A stretch of 64,000 nucleotides of DNA from an uncultured Luminiphilus sp. (GCA_943789425.1 CALSUB010000002.1:124001-188000); one strand, 5' to 3'; shown: positions 17,141 to 28,089, counted from the first letter of the stretch. Notes: generated from the sequence alone by a model not told the origin. A program made the numbers and translations.

Positions 17141-18314
17141 TTATCGTTCTGAAGCCGCACGAAGTGCTTCAGCGTGGTCAGTGTGTTCCCAAGTGAAGGC
17201 GTCACCTGTGCGGCCAAAATGTCCGTAAGCGGCAGTGGTACGATAGATGGGGCGTTTTAGATTCAGCATATTAATAAGGCCTTTGGGTCGCAGATCAAAG
17301 TGCTCGCGGATCAGCGACTCGATCGCGTCGTCTGCCACAGCGCCGGTGCCAAAGGTGTTGACCGAGATAGAGGTGGGCTCTGCCACGCCAATCGCATAAG
17401 AAACCTGCACTTCACAACGACGAGCAAGGCCCGCCGCGACGATATTTTTTGCCACATAACGACCTGCGTAAGCGGCGGAGCGATCCACCTTAGAGGGGTC
17501 CTTACCTGAGAAGGCACCGCCACCATGCCGAGCCATGCCCCCATAAGTGTCGACAATGATCTTCCGTCCGGTTAGCCCGCAGTCTCCTTGTGGGCCGCCG
17601 ATCACAAAATTACCGGTTGGGTTGATGTGAAACAGCGTATCGCTGTGCAACCACTCCGCGGGCAAGGTCGATTCAATGATCTCCTTGCGAACTGCTTCGC
17701 GAAGATCAGCCTGTGAGATGTGGGGGTCGTGCTGCGTTGAGAGGACCACGGCCTCTACACGTTCGGGTTTGCCGTCTGCTGAATATCGCATCGTAATTTG
17801 GCTTTTTGCGTCGGGGCGCAGCCAAGGTAGGGCCCCTGATTTACGAAGTTCAGCTTGTTTCTCAACCAGTCGATGCGCGTAGTGGATGGGCGCCGGCATC
17901 AGTACCTCGGTCTCGTCCGAGGCAAACCCGAACATCAACCCTTGGTCGCCCGCCCCTTGACTGGCTTCATCTGCCTCATGGGTGCCTAGGGCGATATCCG
18001 CCGACTGTTGTCCAATCGCATTAATGACCGCGCAGGTATTGCCATCGAAGCACACCTCTTGAGGAGTCAAAGCCAATATCGAGAACCGTTTGCCGAATCA
18101 CCGCCTCAAGTTCGCCGGGGGTGACATTGGCCGCGGTGGTGACTTCGCCCGCGACGACGACCATGCCGGTCTTCACCAGGGTCTCTACCGCAACGCGTGC
18201 GTCGGGATCTTTGCTGAGGTAGGCGTCCAGAATGGCATCGGAAATTTGGTCCGCCATCTTATCTGGGTGTCCCTCTGAGACCGACTCAGACGTAAAGAGA
18301 GAGTACTCACTCAT
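17141..18314 (-). pseudogene. metK: S-adenosylmethionine synthetase MetK, split by a one-base frameshift
   Basis: ATP plus methionine to SAM. The N-terminal part (18314 to about 18060; [28 protein letters not shown]) ends in GFDSS and then drifts out of frame. The rest ([51 protein letters not shown]) is in the +1 frame and runs to 17141. Removing one A of the AA pair at 18059-18060 (read on the minus strand) restores [16 protein letters not shown], the expected family sequence, and a 390-aa protein of normal length. All catalytic motifs are intact. MetK is normally essential and no second copy is visible here, so a sequencing indel is more likely than a true pseudogene. Confidence 0.93.
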
Positions 18315-18337
18315 AATGTGTGTTCCTAACGTTGGGT

Positions 18338-19327
18338 TTAGTGTCGGATAAAGTGTTGGATCTGTATTTGAAAGCCGTTTCGTTGACCGAAGAAGAGTTC
18401 TGCGCTGCGTTCTAGGCCTGCTTCAGCGGCCCAGGTATAAAGTGCATCCGGATCGAGTCCTAACCATAAGTCTCCGCAATGTTCGCGCGCCCATGCCTGA
18501 TCGTGTGGGCAGAGTTCGCTCACAATGAGATGCCCCCCTGAGGCTAGTAGCTGAGCGACCTCAGCGATGAGCCTTTTTGGATCAGGTACATGGTGCAGCA
18601 CCATGTTCACGACTGCCGCCGAGAAAGTGCCTGCATGATCTGCCAACGAGGCGGGTTCACCAAAATAAAATTGAACATTGCCTAAGGTGCCGGCGTTTTT
18701 TTTCGCTCTATCGAGCATTTCTTGGGCATTATCGAGTGCGACAATAGCCGCTCCTCGTTTTGACAGCGCGGGCAGCAAGCGCCCGTCACCGGGGCCGACT
18801 TCAAGGATTTTGTTGCCGCTAAAGTCTCCCGCCCTGTCGAGCAGATGCAGCGTTGCGCGGCTATAGTCCTCCCAGGATGCGATGGATTCCTGATGACGTT
18901 TAAATTGTTCGCCATGCTCGCGGAAAAAAGTCGCTGAGTGCTCCTCGCGCTGGCACTGCACTCTTTGCAGTCCCAGCACTAGGTCATGCCTAAGGGGTTC
19001 CCGATCGATGTCGTCGAACATGGTTTGCCGCAAACTGGTGTGCTGACCTTCCGGTAATTGTCGACGATAAAAAGTAGCAGTCCCTTCTGGCCGTCGGCTT
19101 AATAGGTTCGCTTCCACCAGAATTTTGAGGTGGTGGCTCAATGCGCTTTGGCGCATCGAAAATAAATCGCACAGTTCCGAGACGCTAAATGACTCCGCTT
19201 TTAGCACCCTCAAGATACCCATTCTCAACGGGTGCCCAGCAGCGCTGAACAGCGCGTGAAGCGATTGTTCTGAGCGTTGGGTCCGATGGGGTTGGTTGAT
19301 CGGAACGACTGTTAAGGGGGCGACCAT
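18338..19327 (-). CDS. ArsR-family HTH regulator fused to a SAM-methyltransferase-like domain (SahR type)
   Basis: 329 aa with two domains. Residues 20-95 are an ArsR winged helix ([18 protein letters not shown], then [23 protein letters not shown] as the recognition helix). Residues from about 165 form a class I methyltransferase fold ([16 protein letters not shown] motif [25 protein letters not shown]). This fusion beside metK-ahcY matches the SahR group, repressors of methionine-cycle genes that sense S-adenosylhomocysteine. The methyltransferase-like domain probably serves as the ligand sensor. First gene of the sahR-metK-ahcY operon, 23 nt before metK. Identification rests on domains and context. 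Confidence 0.85.
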   Translation of the reverse strand: MVAPLTVVPINQPHRTQRSEQSLHALFSAAGHPLRMGILRVLKAESFSVSELCDLFSMRQSALSHHLKILVEANLLSRRPEGTATFYRRQLPEGQHTSLRQTMFDDIDREPLRHDLVLGLQRVQCQREEHSATFFREHGEQFKRHQESIASWEDYSRATLHLLDRAGDFSGNKILEVGPGDGRLLPALSKRGAAIVALDNAQEMLDRAKKNAGTLGNVQFYFGEPASLADHAGTFSAAVVNMVLHHVPDPKRLIAEVAQLLASGGHLIVSELCPHDQAWAREHCGDLWLGLDPDALYTWAAEAGLERSAELFFGQRNGFQIQIQHFIRH

Positions 19328-19357
19328 GAGTCAAGGCTATCACTGCGCCCGCCATTT

Positions 19358-19373
19358 ATCTAAATATTTTGAT
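19358..19373. promoter_or_regulatory. Palindromic candidate operator upstream of the SahR-type gene
   Basis: ATCTAAATATTTTGAT is a 16-bp palindrome with only one mismatched pair (positions 4 and 13). It ends 31 nt upstream of the regulator's start, inside the sahR/rpiA divergent region. Size, AT-rich centre and position fit an ArsR-family dimer operator for autoregulation of sahR-metK-ahcY; it could also influence rpiA. Recognised by symmetry, not by a computed motif. Confidence 0.6.
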
Positions 19374-19464
19374 GAAGAGACACTCGGCGGCGCAGGCCCC
19401 TACTCGGCGCTCTGGGGGCTATACTCGTTCACGGGTTATTACTTAGCCACTATTGGGAGCACCT

Positions 19465-20148
19465 GTGGATCAACAAGTCTTGAAGGAACAGGTGGCCGAA
19501 GCGGCGCTTGAGCGCGTTGCTGCGCGGCATAGCGACAGACTGCTATTGGGCATTGGCACGGGCACCACTGCCGAGTGTTTTATTCGCACCCTGCCGGCTA
19601 TCCGTTCTCGTATCGAGGCGACGGTCGCCAGCTCAGAACGGTCGGCTACCTTGCTAGAGGAGCTCGGACTGCCCGTGATGGATCTTAACAGTGTGGGGCC
19701 GCTAGATGTCTATGTCGACGGCGCAGACGAGGCCAATGCGCAGCTGGCGCTGATCAAGGGGGGTGGCGCGGCATTGACGAGAGAAAAGATTGTTGCCGCG
19801 GCGTCAGAGGAGTTCATTTGTATCGCGGACGCGAGCAAGCGGGTCGGCGTATTGGGGGCCTTTCCCCTCCCAGTTGAGGTGATTCCTATGGCGCGGAGTC
19901 ATGTTGCGCGTGAATTGGCGCAATTGGGAGGGCAACCAGTGTGGCGTGAAGAGACCATTACCGATAACGGCAATCTGATTCTTGATGTTCACGGGCTGCA
20001 GATTAGCGATCCCCTAGATATGGAAACCCGCATTAATCAGATGGCCGGTGTCGTGTGTAATGGGCTGTTTGCTCGTCGGCCAGCTGATGTATTGCTGTTA
20101 GGTACCCCAGCGGGAGTCGAACTGGTGACCGGCTCGACGTTGTCGTGA
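19465..20148 (+). CDS. rpiA: Ribose-5-phosphate isomerase A RpiA
   Basis: Interconverts ribose-5-phosphate and ribulose-5-phosphate in the non-oxidative pentose phosphate pathway. Visible: [15 protein letters not shown] near the N-terminus, the active-site region [52 protein letters not shown] and [12 protein letters not shown]. 227 aa. GTG 19465 is chosen because GGGAG lies 7 nt upstream; TTG 19453 is in frame but less likely. Reads toward the tkt-epd-pgk-fba carbon operon. Confidence 0.94.
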   Translation: MDQQVLKEQVAEAALERVAARHSDRLLLGIGTGTTAECFIRTLPAIRSRIEATVASSERSATLLEELGLPVMDLNSVGPLDVYVDGADEANAQLALIKGGGAALTREKIVAAASEEFICIADASKRVGVLGAFPLPVEVIPMARSHVARELAQLGGQPVWREETITDNGNLILDVHGLQISDPLDMETRINQMAGVVCNGLFARRPADVLLLGTPAGVELVTGSTLS

Positions 20149-20548
20149 GGTAGTTTGAGCCGTTACGGATGACCTTTGCGACAGACTTCCGTGTCGGATT
20201 ATCTAGTGAAAAGGCACTCGGAGTGGTTGATGCGCTCAGTGAAGCGAAAACCGATGGCGCGCACAGCTTTGATTCTACTCGCTTTAATGGGTCTCTCGCA
20301 GACATAAGGGCCAATTTATGTTGGTGTCTCCCCTTTCGCGATACTTGATCCGTTGGAGCCATTAGCGGCAGTCACGCCTTAAGGCGGCTTACCCATACTG
20401 TACCCCTCTAATAGGTTCGATGGCACGCGGGTTGCAGCGCCCGGATATCGGCGAGAGACGCTGGCTTTTGATGCCAGTTGATTAGCGATATTTGCCCATA
20501 GGGCCGGCATCGCGACAATACGGCTCGCCCTGTGATCCCGGAGTTTTC
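20149..20548. other. 400-nt intergenic region between rpiA and tkt
   Basis: No recognised gene. It probably carries the promoter and leader of the tkt-epd-pgk-fba operon. Seen in it: a possible 59-codon frame from ATG 20169 to TGA 20348 on the plus strand, with no good ribosome-binding site and no recognisable family, and a small hairpin CTGGC-N7-GCCAG near 20461-20477. No riboswitch class was recognised. Confidence 0.5.
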
Positions 20549-22549
20549 ATGCCCGCTCAAATAGAATTGGCCAACGCGATTCGTGTCCTCGCGATGGATG
20601 CCGTACAGGCCGCCAACAGTGGTCACCCCGGTGCTCCGATGGGTATGGCAGATATTGCCGAGGTGCTGTGGAATAAAGTGCTGCGCCATAACCCAGCCAA
20701 TCCGCAATGGCCCAATCGAGATCGCTTTGTCTTATCAAATGGCCATGGATCGATGTTGATCTATGCACTACTGCATCTGACTGGCTACGACCTGACCACG
20801 GAAGACCTTAAAAACTTTCGGCAGCTGCACAGTAAAACACCTGGACACCCCGAGTATGGTTACACCCCCGGTGTCGAGACCACAACGGGCCCACTGGGCC
20901 AGGGTTTAGCAAATGCGGTCGGCATGGCGATTGCTGAAAAAACGCTGGCGGCACAATTTAACCGAGGGGGGCACGATGTGGTGGACCACCACACTTGGGT
21001 TTTCTTGGGTGACGGCTGCTTGATGGAAGGGATTTCTCACGAGGCCTGCTCTTTGGCGGGAACGTTGGGCCTTGGCAAGCTGATTGCCGTTTACGACGAC
21101 AACGGTATCTCAATTGACGGTGAGGTTGAGGGTTGGTTTACCGATGATACGCCGCAGCGTTTCGCGGCCTATGGCTGGCATGTTATTCCGGTTGTAGACG
21201 GCCACGATCCTGATGCGATTGAAGCGGCATTTACTGCGGCAAAGGCCGAGCATGATCGACCTTCGCTGATCTGCTGCCAAACCGTTATTGGTAAAGGCAG
21301 CCCAAATAAGGAGGGCACCGAGGGCTGTCACGGAGCGCCACTGGGCGACGATGAAATAGCGCTAACACGCGAGGCGCTCGGCTGGCAGCACGCGCCTTTT
21401 GAGATTCCTGACATGATTCGTGAAGCGTGGGATGGGAAAGCAAAGGGCGCTTCGTTAGAGTCAGAATGGGGTGAGCAATTTGATGCGTACCGGGCAGCTC
21501 ATTCAGATTTGGCGGATGAGCTTCTACGGCGTTTGGCAGGCGCATTACCGCGTGATTTTCCGCAGCAAGTGGACGCGTATATCGATGAGTGCGTGGTTAC
21601 GGGTGCTGATATTGCCTCGCGCAAGGCGTCTCAGCAGGCGTTAAATGCACTGGGGCCTTACTTGCCGGAACTACTGGGTGGCTCTGCAGATCTTGCAGGA
21701 TCGAATCTCACGCTGTGGTCGGGCGCATCCGGTATCTCCGCTGAGGACGCCAGTGGCAATTATGTGTATTACGGGGTGCGAGAATTTGCGATGGCCGCCA
21801 TCATGAATGGCGTTGCCTTGCATGGCGGCTTTATTCCTTACGGCGCGACCTTCCTGATTTTCATGGAGTACGCGCGTAACGCCATTCGAATGTCTGCGTT
21901 AATGGGCAAGCGTGTCATTTATGTTTTCACGCATGACTCAATTGGCCTTGGCGAGGATGGTCCCACTCACCAACCGGTAGAACAGTTAACGGCGCTGCGG
22001 GCGACGCCTAATCTGCATACTTGGCGGCCTTGTGATGCGACTGAATCCGCGATTGCCTGGAAGCAATCATTGATGCGGGAGTCGGGCCCCAGCGCATTGG
22101 TATTTTCTCGTCAGACCTTGCCTGCTCAGGTTAAAACGGCAGAACAGGTCGCCGGCGCGCACCGTGGCGGTTACACACTGGTCGCCGAGCAAGGCCCATT
22201 AGACGCTGTGCTCATCGCGACCGGTTCAGAGGTGGGGTTAGCAGTTGCGGCGGCCGAGCAGCTCACGGCTGCCGGGAGGGGCGTGAGGGTTGTATCCATG
22301 CCTTGTACGGCACTGTTCGATGCTCAGGAGGCGGGATACCGTGAAGCGGTTCTACCCAGTGAGGTGCTCGCGAGAGTAGCCGTCGAGGCCGGCCATACTG
22401 ATGCCTGGTATAAGTACGTTGGACTGGATGGCCGTGTTGTAGGCATGTCTACCTACGGTGAATCCGCTCCCGCTCCGGCGCTGTATCAGCACTTTGGCCT
22501 GACCGTAGACAACGTGGTTGCTGCTGTCGAGGATGTGATTCTCGATTGA
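20549..22549 (+). CDS. tkt: Transketolase Tkt
   Basis: Thiamine-diphosphate enzyme moving two-carbon units between sugar phosphates. Visible: [24 protein letters not shown] at the N-terminus, [23 protein letters not shown], the ThDP/metal motif [19 protein letters not shown], the pyrimidine domain [21 protein letters not shown], and [19 protein letters not shown]. 666 aa, normal. ATG 20549 has GGAG 6 nt upstream; the frame is open to 20492. First gene of tkt-epd-pgk-fba, which supplies and consumes triose and erythrose phosphates. Confidence 0.96.
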   Translation: MPAQIELANAIRVLAMDAVQAANSGHPGAPMGMADIAEVLWNKVLRHNPANPQWPNRDRFVLSNGHGSMLIYALLHLTGYDLTTEDLKNFRQLHSKTPGHPEYGYTPGVETTTGPLGQGLANAVGMAIAEKTLAAQFNRGGHDVVDHHTWVFLGDGCLMEGISHEACSLAGTLGLGKLIAVYDDNGISIDGEVEGWFTDDTPQRFAAYGWHVIPVVDGHDPDAIEAAFTAAKAEHDRPSLICCQTVIGKGSPNKEGTEGCHGAPLGDDEIALTREALGWQHAPFEIPDMIREAWDGKAKGASLESEWGEQFDAYRAAHSDLADELLRRLAGALPRDFPQQVDAYIDECVVTGADIASRKASQQALNALGPYLPELLGGSADLAGSNLTLWSGASGISAEDASGNYVYYGVREFAMAAIMNGVALHGGFIPYGATFLIFMEYARNAIRMSALMGKRVIYVFTHDSIGLGEDGPTHQPVEQLTALRATPNLHTWRPCDATESAIAWKQSLMRESGPSALVFSRQTLPAQVKTAEQVAGAHRGGYTLVAEQGPLDAVLIATGSEVGLAVAAAEQLTAAGRGVRVVSMPCTALFDAQEAGYREAVLPSEVLARVAVEAGHTDAWYKYVGLDGRVVGMSTYGESAPAPALYQHFGLTVDNVVAAVEDVILD

Positions 22550-22551
22550 CA

Positions 22552-23601
22552 ATGCGTTTTGCCATCAACGGCTTTGGTCGAGTGGGTCGAACCCTGCTGA
22601 GGGTGTACGCGTCCCGTGAGGACGCGCGAGCGAAGCTCACGCTAGCTGCCATCAATGAAATTGCTGATGCCGATACGGTGGTGCATCTCGCGCGCTACGA
22701 TTCCAATTATGGACGGTATCCGGGAGCGATCGCGCGAGCGGGATCCTCTCTGGTCATCGATCAACGCTCGGTGCCGCTGAGCCACGTTGCCGAGGTCGCC
22801 AGATTGCCTTGGCAGCAACACCAGATTGACCTCGTATTAGAGTGCACTGGCGCCTTTACCGACCGCATTACCGCTGAGCAGCATCTGCACGCCGGTGCGT
22901 CACGCGTCCTGTTTTCACAACCAGCGGAGTCGGATGTCGATGAGACCATCGTTTATGGCGTGAATAGCGATTCGTTGTCGGCAGGGATGACAGTCGTGTC
23001 GGCCGCTTCTTGTACCACCAACGCGGTCGTTCCTGTCTTGGCAACGCTGAGCCACTCGGTGGGTATTGAAGCCGCCACTATCACGACGATTCATTCCCTG
23101 ATGAATGATCAACCGGTACTGGATGCCTACCACCATACGGATTTACGCAAAACGCGCGCTGCATCGCAATCCATCATTCCTGTAGATACGGGGTTGGCAG
23201 TGGGCATTGAACGCATATTGCCGGATTTGTCGGGCAAGTTATCGGCCCATGCACTTAGAGTCCCCACCACCAAAGTGTCGGCGATTGAGCTGACGGTGGC
23301 GACGGATCGTGTTTGCACGAGTGAGGACGTTAATACGGCGCTGCGTACCGCAGCAGAGGGCGCATTAGCGGGTGTGCTGGATTACTCGCTTGAGCCCTTG
23401 GCGTCTTGTGATTTTGTGGGCGAGGCTGCCTCTGCGATTGTGGATGCCAAACAAACACAGGTAGCGGCGGGGCGGTTGGTCAAAATCTTGATCTGGTTCG
23501 ACAACGAGTGGGCGTATGCCAGTCGTATGATCGATGTGGCACTGGCTTGGCAGGCTAAAATCGCATCCTCACACCCTACCTCGCGAGGAGACGTACCATG
23601 A
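22552..23601 (+). CDS. epd: Erythrose-4-phosphate dehydrogenase Epd (GapB-type)
   Basis: NAD-dependent oxidation of erythrose-4-phosphate to 4-phosphoerythronate, the entry to pyridoxal-phosphate synthesis. GAPDH fold: [15 protein letters not shown] (NAD), catalytic [40 protein letters not shown], and [12 protein letters not shown]. The segment [21 protein letters not shown] and the replacement of usual GAPDH substrate residues match Epd rather than glycolytic Gap. Placement between tkt and pgk is typical of epd. Start ATG 22552 (TTG 22546 overlaps the tkt stop). 349 aa. Glycolytic GAPDH activity cannot be fully excluded. Confidence 0.87.
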   Translation: MRFAINGFGRVGRTLLRVYASREDARAKLTLAAINEIADADTVVHLARYDSNYGRYPGAIARAGSSLVIDQRSVPLSHVAEVARLPWQQHQIDLVLECTGAFTDRITAEQHLHAGASRVLFSQPAESDVDETIVYGVNSDSLSAGMTVVSAASCTTNAVVPVLATLSHSVGIEAATITTIHSLMNDQPVLDAYHHTDLRKTRAASQSIIPVDTGLAVGIERILPDLSGKLSAHALRVPTTKVSAIELTVATDRVCTSEDVNTALRTAAEGALAGVLDYSLEPLASCDFVGEAASAIVDAKQTQVAAGRLVKILIWFDNEWAYASRMIDVALAWQAKIASSHPTSRGDVP

Positions 23602-24752
23602 AATTGATGACGGACCTTGAGTTTGCAGGGAAGCGCGTGCTCATTCGAGAGGATCTTAATGTCCCACTTCGCGATGGCGTGATTACCAATGATGCCCGAT
23701 TGAGAGCCGCTGTTCCCTCCATCTTAGCGGCGTTAGAGCAAGGTGCGGCGGTGATATTGATGTCACATTTAGGTCGGCCCCCTGAGGGAGAGTGGCGAGA
23801 GGAAGCCTCTCTGGCGCCCATCGCAATGCGCTTGGCAGAGCTGCTGGGTCGTGACGTTTTGCTGGCTAAAGAATGGCGTCAGGTAGCCCCCCTGCCGGGT
23901 GATGTTGTGCTGCTGGAGAACGTGCGGTTTAACCCTGGAGAAGCGGCAAACGAGGATAGTTTGGCGGCCGCTTATGCCGCTTTGTGCGACATTTTTGTCA
24001 TGGATGCGTTTGGAACGGCACATCGTGCGCAAGCCTCTACCCATGGGGTAGCGAGGCACGCGCCAGTGGCCTGTGCCGGTCCACTGCTCCACGCTGAGTT
24101 GACCGCATTAGAGCGCGCATTAACCACCGCACAACAACCGATGATCGCCGTGGTGGGAGGGTCCAAGGTCTCTACCAAGCTGGCCGTTTTGGGTGAGCTG
24201 GCGGCGCGCTGCGACAGTTTGATTGTGGGTGGCGGCATTGCCAATACGTTCTTGGCCGCTGCCGGTTATCCCGTCGGCCAATCGTTATGCGAATGGGATC
24301 TCTTAGATACCGCCCGCGAATTGATGGACCGGGTGGATATCCCATTACCGATAGACGTCATTGTCGCTCCGGGTATTGATGCGCCTCAACATGCTGAGAT
24401 TAAGTTGGCAGCGAATGTAACGGCTGACGACATGATCCTCGATGTGGGACCGAGCACGGCGGCTGAGATCGCAAGCCGCATTCACAGTGCGGCGACAGTG
24501 TTGTGGAATGGCCCGCTGGGTGTTTTTGAACAAGAGGCTTTTGCGGCAGGCACTCGTGTGCTGGCTGGTGCGATTGCAGAGAGCGAGAGCTTTTCATTGG
24601 CTGGCGGCGGTGACACGTTAGCCGCGATAGATCAATTTGGTGTCGCGGATAACATATCGTATATCTCGACAGGTGGCGGCGCGTTTTTAGAATATGTCGA
24701 AGGCAAAATGCTGCCCGCAGTGGCAGTGCTAATCGAACGCGCGCAAGACTAA
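23598..24752 (+). CDS. pgk: Phosphoglycerate kinase Pgk
   Basis: Transfers phosphate between 1,3-bisphosphoglycerate and ADP in glycolysis/gluconeogenesis. Visible: [43 protein letters not shown]-type region, [13 protein letters not shown], the hinge and ATP-site [24 protein letters not shown] and the C-terminal [16 protein letters not shown] plus [16 protein letters not shown]. 384 aa, normal. Overlaps epd by 4 nt (ATGA). Confidence 0.96.
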   Translation: MKLMTDLEFAGKRVLIREDLNVPLRDGVITNDARLRAAVPSILAALEQGAAVILMSHLGRPPEGEWREEASLAPIAMRLAELLGRDVLLAKEWRQVAPLPGDVVLLENVRFNPGEAANEDSLAAAYAALCDIFVMDAFGTAHRAQASTHGVARHAPVACAGPLLHAELTALERALTTAQQPMIAVVGGSKVSTKLAVLGELAARCDSLIVGGGIANTFLAAAGYPVGQSLCEWDLLDTARELMDRVDIPLPIDVIVAPGIDAPQHAEIKLAANVTADDMILDVGPSTAAEIASRIHSAATVLWNGPLGVFEQEAFAAGTRVLAGAIAESESFSLAGGGDTLAAIDQFGVADNISYISTGGGAFLEYVEGKMLPAVAVLIERAQD

Positions 24753-24773
24753 AAGGCGAATAGGAGAACAGAA

Positions 24774-25814
24774 ATGGCGCTGATCAGCTTAAGGCAATTA
24801 TTGGACCACGCTGCGGAGTGCGGCTATGGCGTGCCAGCTTTTAATGTGAACAACCTCGAGCAAACGCGTGCCATTATGGAGGCGGCAGATGAAACGGATT
24901 CGCCGGTAATCATGCAGGCAAGTGCCGGCGCTCGAAAGTATGCGGGCGCGCCCTTTTTACGCGCACTCATGGAGGCGGCCATAACAGAATTTCCACATAT
25001 TCCGGTTGTTGTGCATCAAGACCACGGCATGTCAGCAGGTGTCTGCCAGCGATCGATCCAGTTGGGCTTCAGTTCGGTGATGATGGACGGTTCTCTGGGG
25101 GAAGATGGTAAAACGCCGATGGATTACGATTACAACGCCAGTGTTACGCGGCAAGTCGTTGAAATGGCGCACGCTTGTGGTGTGTCAGTAGAAGGCGAAA
25201 TTGGATGTCTGGGGTCCCTGGAAACGGGAGAAGCGGGTGAAGAGGATGGTATCGGTGCGGCGGGTATATTAAGCCATGACCAACTACTGACAGATCCTGA
25301 GGAGGCTGCGCAATTTGTGACTGATACCGGTGTGGATGCACTGGCAATTGCTTGTGGCACCAGTCACGGGGCCTACAAATTCACGCGCCCACCGACCGGT
25401 GATATCCTCGCGATGGATCGCATTAAAGCGATTCACGCACGTATTCCCAATACCCACTTAGTCATGCATGGTTCTTCCGCCGTGCCGCAAGATTGGCTGG
25501 CAATCATCAATAAAAATGGCGGTGAGATTCCAGAGACGTATGGTGTGCCGGTTGAGCAGGTAGTGGAAGGCATCAAGCACGGGGTCCGTAAAGTCAATAT
25601 TGATACGGATCTTCGGCTGGCTTCTACCGGCGCTATCCGACGATTTTTAACAGCACATCCGGCGGAGTTTGATCCCCGAAAATATCTAGCGGCCAGTCAG
25701 GAAGCGATGAAAGCAATTTGTGTCGACCGTTACGAGTCATTTGGTGCGGCGGGTAACGCGTCTAAAATACGGCCGATGACACTCGATGCCATGCAGGTGC
25801 GCTACGCACACTGA
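24774..25814 (+). CDS. fba: Class II fructose-1,6-bisphosphate aldolase (CbbA/Fba type)
   Basis: Zinc-dependent aldol cleavage/condensation of fructose-1,6-bisphosphate; by family also able to act on sedoheptulose bisphosphate. Visible: [21 protein letters not shown], the metal-binding [53 protein letters not shown], and [14 protein letters not shown]. 346 aa, the longer class IIB form. AGGAG lies 7 nt before ATG. Last gene of the tkt operon. Confidence 0.95.
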   Translation: MALISLRQLLDHAAECGYGVPAFNVNNLEQTRAIMEAADETDSPVIMQASAGARKYAGAPFLRALMEAAITEFPHIPVVVHQDHGMSAGVCQRSIQLGFSSVMMDGSLGEDGKTPMDYDYNASVTRQVVEMAHACGVSVEGEIGCLGSLETGEAGEEDGIGAAGILSHDQLLTDPEEAAQFVTDTGVDALAIACGTSHGAYKFTRPPTGDILAMDRIKAIHARIPNTHLVMHGSSAVPQDWLAIINKNGGEIPETYGVPVEQVVEGIKHGVRKVNIDTDLRLASTGAIRRFLTAHPAEFDPRKYLAASQEAMKAICVDRYESFGAAGNASKIRPMTLDAMQVRYAH

Positions 25815-25829
25815 GATCGTCTCATCCAC

Positions 25830-25847
25830 AATGGCACCGGCCATTTT
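25830..25847 (+). terminator. Weak hairpin after fba (candidate terminator)
   Basis: AATGGC (25830-25835) pairs with GCCATT (25840-25845) around a 4-nt loop, and the second arm runs into TTTT (25844-25847). It begins 15 nt after the fba stop. The stem is only 6 bp, so termination would be partial. Confidence 0.35.
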
Positions 25848-25919
25848 GCCAAGAACGGCCCGTGCCATGTTGGTGGTAAACCCCTATAGTATTTAGCTTT
25901 TCTGCGAAGCTGTTGGGTC

Positions 25920-27452
25920 ATGCCACACTCTTACATCAAGAAAATACTAAACGCTCGGGTGTACGACGTGGCCCGAGAGACGCCTTTAGATGCAGCGCCG
26001 CTCTTATCCTCGCGATTAAATAATCAGGTCTGGCTGAAAAGAGAAGATCTGCAGCCCGTCTTTTCTTTCAAATGCCGCGGCGCCTACAATAAAATGAGTC
26101 GGCTCGATGAGTCGGCGCGCCAAGCGGGTGTGGTGGCAGCATCGGCCGGTAACCACGCCCAAGGCGTGGCACTGGCGGCACAAAAGCTCAGTATCAAAGC
26201 GACCATCGTTATGCCAGTGACCACCCCCGCTATTAAGGTTGATGCGGTGCGTGCTCGCGGTGCGAGAGTCGTACTCTTCGGCGATACCTTTGATGAAGCG
26301 GCGGTTCGCGCAGCTGAGCTGGTAGCCACACACGGCCTTACTTTTATCCATCCTTTCGATGATCCCGATGTGATAGCGGGTCAGGGCACGGTGGCGATGG
26401 AGCTGGTGAGACAAGCACCTGGTCCGCTTGATTATGTCTTTATTTGTTGCGGCGGAGGCGGTTTGTTGGCCGGTATGGCTGCTTATCTTCGATATACATG
26501 GCCCGATACGCGGATCATCGGTGTCGAGCCTGAAGATGCCGCCTGCACTCAAGCGGCTCTCAACAAAGGTCGTCGGGTCACGTTGCGTGAAGTGGGCTTA
26601 TTTGCAGACGGTTGTGCGGTGGCTCAAGTGGGCAAAGAGACGTTTCGGGTGATCCGTGAGTGTGTTGACGAGGTGATGACAGTTTCCACAGACGAGATCT
26701 GTGCCGCAGTGAAAGATATCTTTGAAGACACGCGCGCCATTGCCGAGCCAGCAGGCGCATTGGCGGTAGCAGGCATGAAAAAGTTTGCTGAAGCCCACGC
26801 CATTACCGGAAAAATGATGGCAGCGACCGTCAGCGGCGCCAATACTAATTTTGATCGGCTGCGCTACATCTCTGAGCGCACTGAAATTGGCGAGCGTCGT
26901 GAGGCAATATTGAGCGTCACCATTCCTGAGCGCGCGGGCGCCTTCCGCACTTTTTGCAGCGCAATTGGTAAGCGCAATATCACGGAATTTAACTATCGGT
27001 ACGAAATGTCGGGAGAGGCGCGGGTTTTTGTGGGGCTGACTGTGACGCCGGATGACGAGGGGGTGTCCGCACTGCAGTCAGTACTGGAGCGCAAGGGATA
27101 TCGGGTGTTGGATATGACGGACAACGAGACCGCTAAGCTGCATCTGCGTCATATGATCGGGGGCAGAGTTTCTCCTGAAATTGCCGACGAAATGGTGTTT
27201 CGAGTTGAGTTTCCAGAGCGTCCCGGTAGCTTGCTGCAGTTCCTCGACGCGCTGGGGAAGGAATTCAGTATTTCCTTGTTTCATTACCGGAACCATGGAT
27301 CTGCATTTGGTCGGATACTGGTGGGCATGCAAGTGCCCCCCAGTAAGCGTCCTATGCTCAAAAAAGCACTGTCTCGATTGGGTTATCGGTTTTGGGAAGA
27401 GACGGATAATCCGGCTTATCGCGAGTATTTAGGCCGCCCAACAACAGGATAA
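25920..27452 (+). CDS. ilvA: Threonine ammonia-lyase, biosynthetic (IlvA)
   Basis: PLP-dependent deamination of threonine to 2-oxobutyrate, first step of isoleucine synthesis. Catalytic domain: PLP lysine in VFSFKCRGAYNKMSRL, AASAGNHAQGVALAAQ, and the PLP-phosphate loop CCGGGGLLAGMA. The C-terminal third carries two ACT-like regulatory repeats (ILSVTIPERAGAFRTFCSAIG and MVFRVEFPERPGSLLQFLDALG), so allosteric feedback by isoleucine and valine is expected. 510 aa, the long IlvA form. Has its own upstream gap of about 100 nt. Confidence 0.95.
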   Translation: MPHSYIKKILNARVYDVARETPLDAAPLLSSRLNNQVWLKREDLQPVFSFKCRGAYNKMSRLDESARQAGVVAASAGNHAQGVALAAQKLSIKATIVMPVTTPAIKVDAVRARGARVVLFGDTFDEAAVRAAELVATHGLTFIHPFDDPDVIAGQGTVAMELVRQAPGPLDYVFICCGGGGLLAGMAAYLRYTWPDTRIIGVEPEDAACTQAALNKGRRVTLREVGLFADGCAVAQVGKETFRVIRECVDEVMTVSTDEICAAVKDIFEDTRAIAEPAGALAVAGMKKFAEAHAITGKMMAATVSGANTNFDRLRYISERTEIGERREAILSVTIPERAGAFRTFCSAIGKRNITEFNYRYEMSGEARVFVGLTVTPDDEGVSALQSVLERKGYRVLDMTDNETAKLHLRHMIGGRVSPEIADEMVFRVEFPERPGSLLQFLDALGKEFSISLFHYRNHGSAFGRILVGMQVPPSKRPMLKKALSRLGYRFWEETDNPAYREYLGRPTTG

Positions 27453-27513
27453 ATGCCCTAGCGATACGACGATAAATGCGGGTCGTTTGAGCTCATTTTT
27501 TGGCGGCGCCAAG

Positions 27514-28089
27514 CTAGTGCCCAGAACGAAAAAGCACCAGCTCAGAGTCACTCAAGAAGCCGTTCAAAGGTTTATCGTGTGCTTCTGCTTGCCAGTCGCC
27601 GACGTGTTGTTGCGCAAAGCCTACCCCTAGCCGAAACCCGCGTGCCGTGACAAAGAGTCGATCATAAAACCCTCCTCCGTAACCCAGTCTCATGCCGGTG
27701 CGCCCACAACCCAGCAGTGGCGTGATAAAAAGATCAATGGTTTCGATTGAGACGGGTGTGGCAGAGGCCACTGGTTGACGAACGCCGCCTAGTGTTGTCT
27801 CGGTTGCATCACCGTCTTGCCACAAATGAAAGCTTAGCGTTGTGCCGACGACTCGGGGGCAGGCTACCTGAGACCCAGAGGGTCTGTGTGCCAGCAGTCC
27901 GGACGGGTCGAATTCTGACTGATGCGGTAAATAGCTGGCAATGACGCCTGCTGATTCCCAGACGGACCAGTCTTTGAGATGTTTGTGGGCGCTTTGGCAG
28001 GCAAGATGACGTTGCTCGTCTGTCAGCTGATCCCGCGTGCTCCGCAGAGCGCACCGCAACGCTGTCTTCTCTGCCTTGAGGTCAGCCAT
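27514..28089 (-). CDS. fau: 5-formyltetrahydrofolate cyclo-ligase (Fau/YgfA)
   Basis: Converts 5-formyltetrahydrofolate to 5,10-methenyltetrahydrofolate with ATP. Visible: KTALRCALRSTRDQL at the N-terminus, SYLPHQSEFDPSGL, the family signature LLGCGRTGMRLGYGGGFYDRLF, and LGVGFAQQHV. ATG 28089 (MADLKAEK) gives 191 aa; the open frame runs to 28131 into the 6S RNA side. Located immediately downstream of 6S RNA, the classic ssrS-fau pair, and probably co-transcribed with it. Confidence 0.92.
   Translation of the reverse strand: MADLKAEKTALRCALRSTRDQLTDEQRHLACQSAHKHLKDWSVWESAGVIASYLPHQSEFDPSGLLAHRPSGSQVACPRVVGTTLSFHLWQDGDATETTLGGVRQPVASATPVSIETIDLFITPLLGCGRTGMRLGYGGGFYDRLFVTARGFRLGVGFAQQHVGDWQAEAHDKPLNGFLSDSELVLFRSGH

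Noticed and set aside
18055-18062. Programmed +1 frameshifting in metK (and the other split genes)
   Set aside because: No shared slippery sequence, stop-codon context or downstream structure among the sites; known metK genes are not frameshifted. Kept only as a remote alternative.
20033-20362. 109-aa minus-strand ORF across the rpiA end and intergenic gap
   Set aside because: Runs antisense to rpiA for part of its length, low-complexity composition, no recognisable motif.
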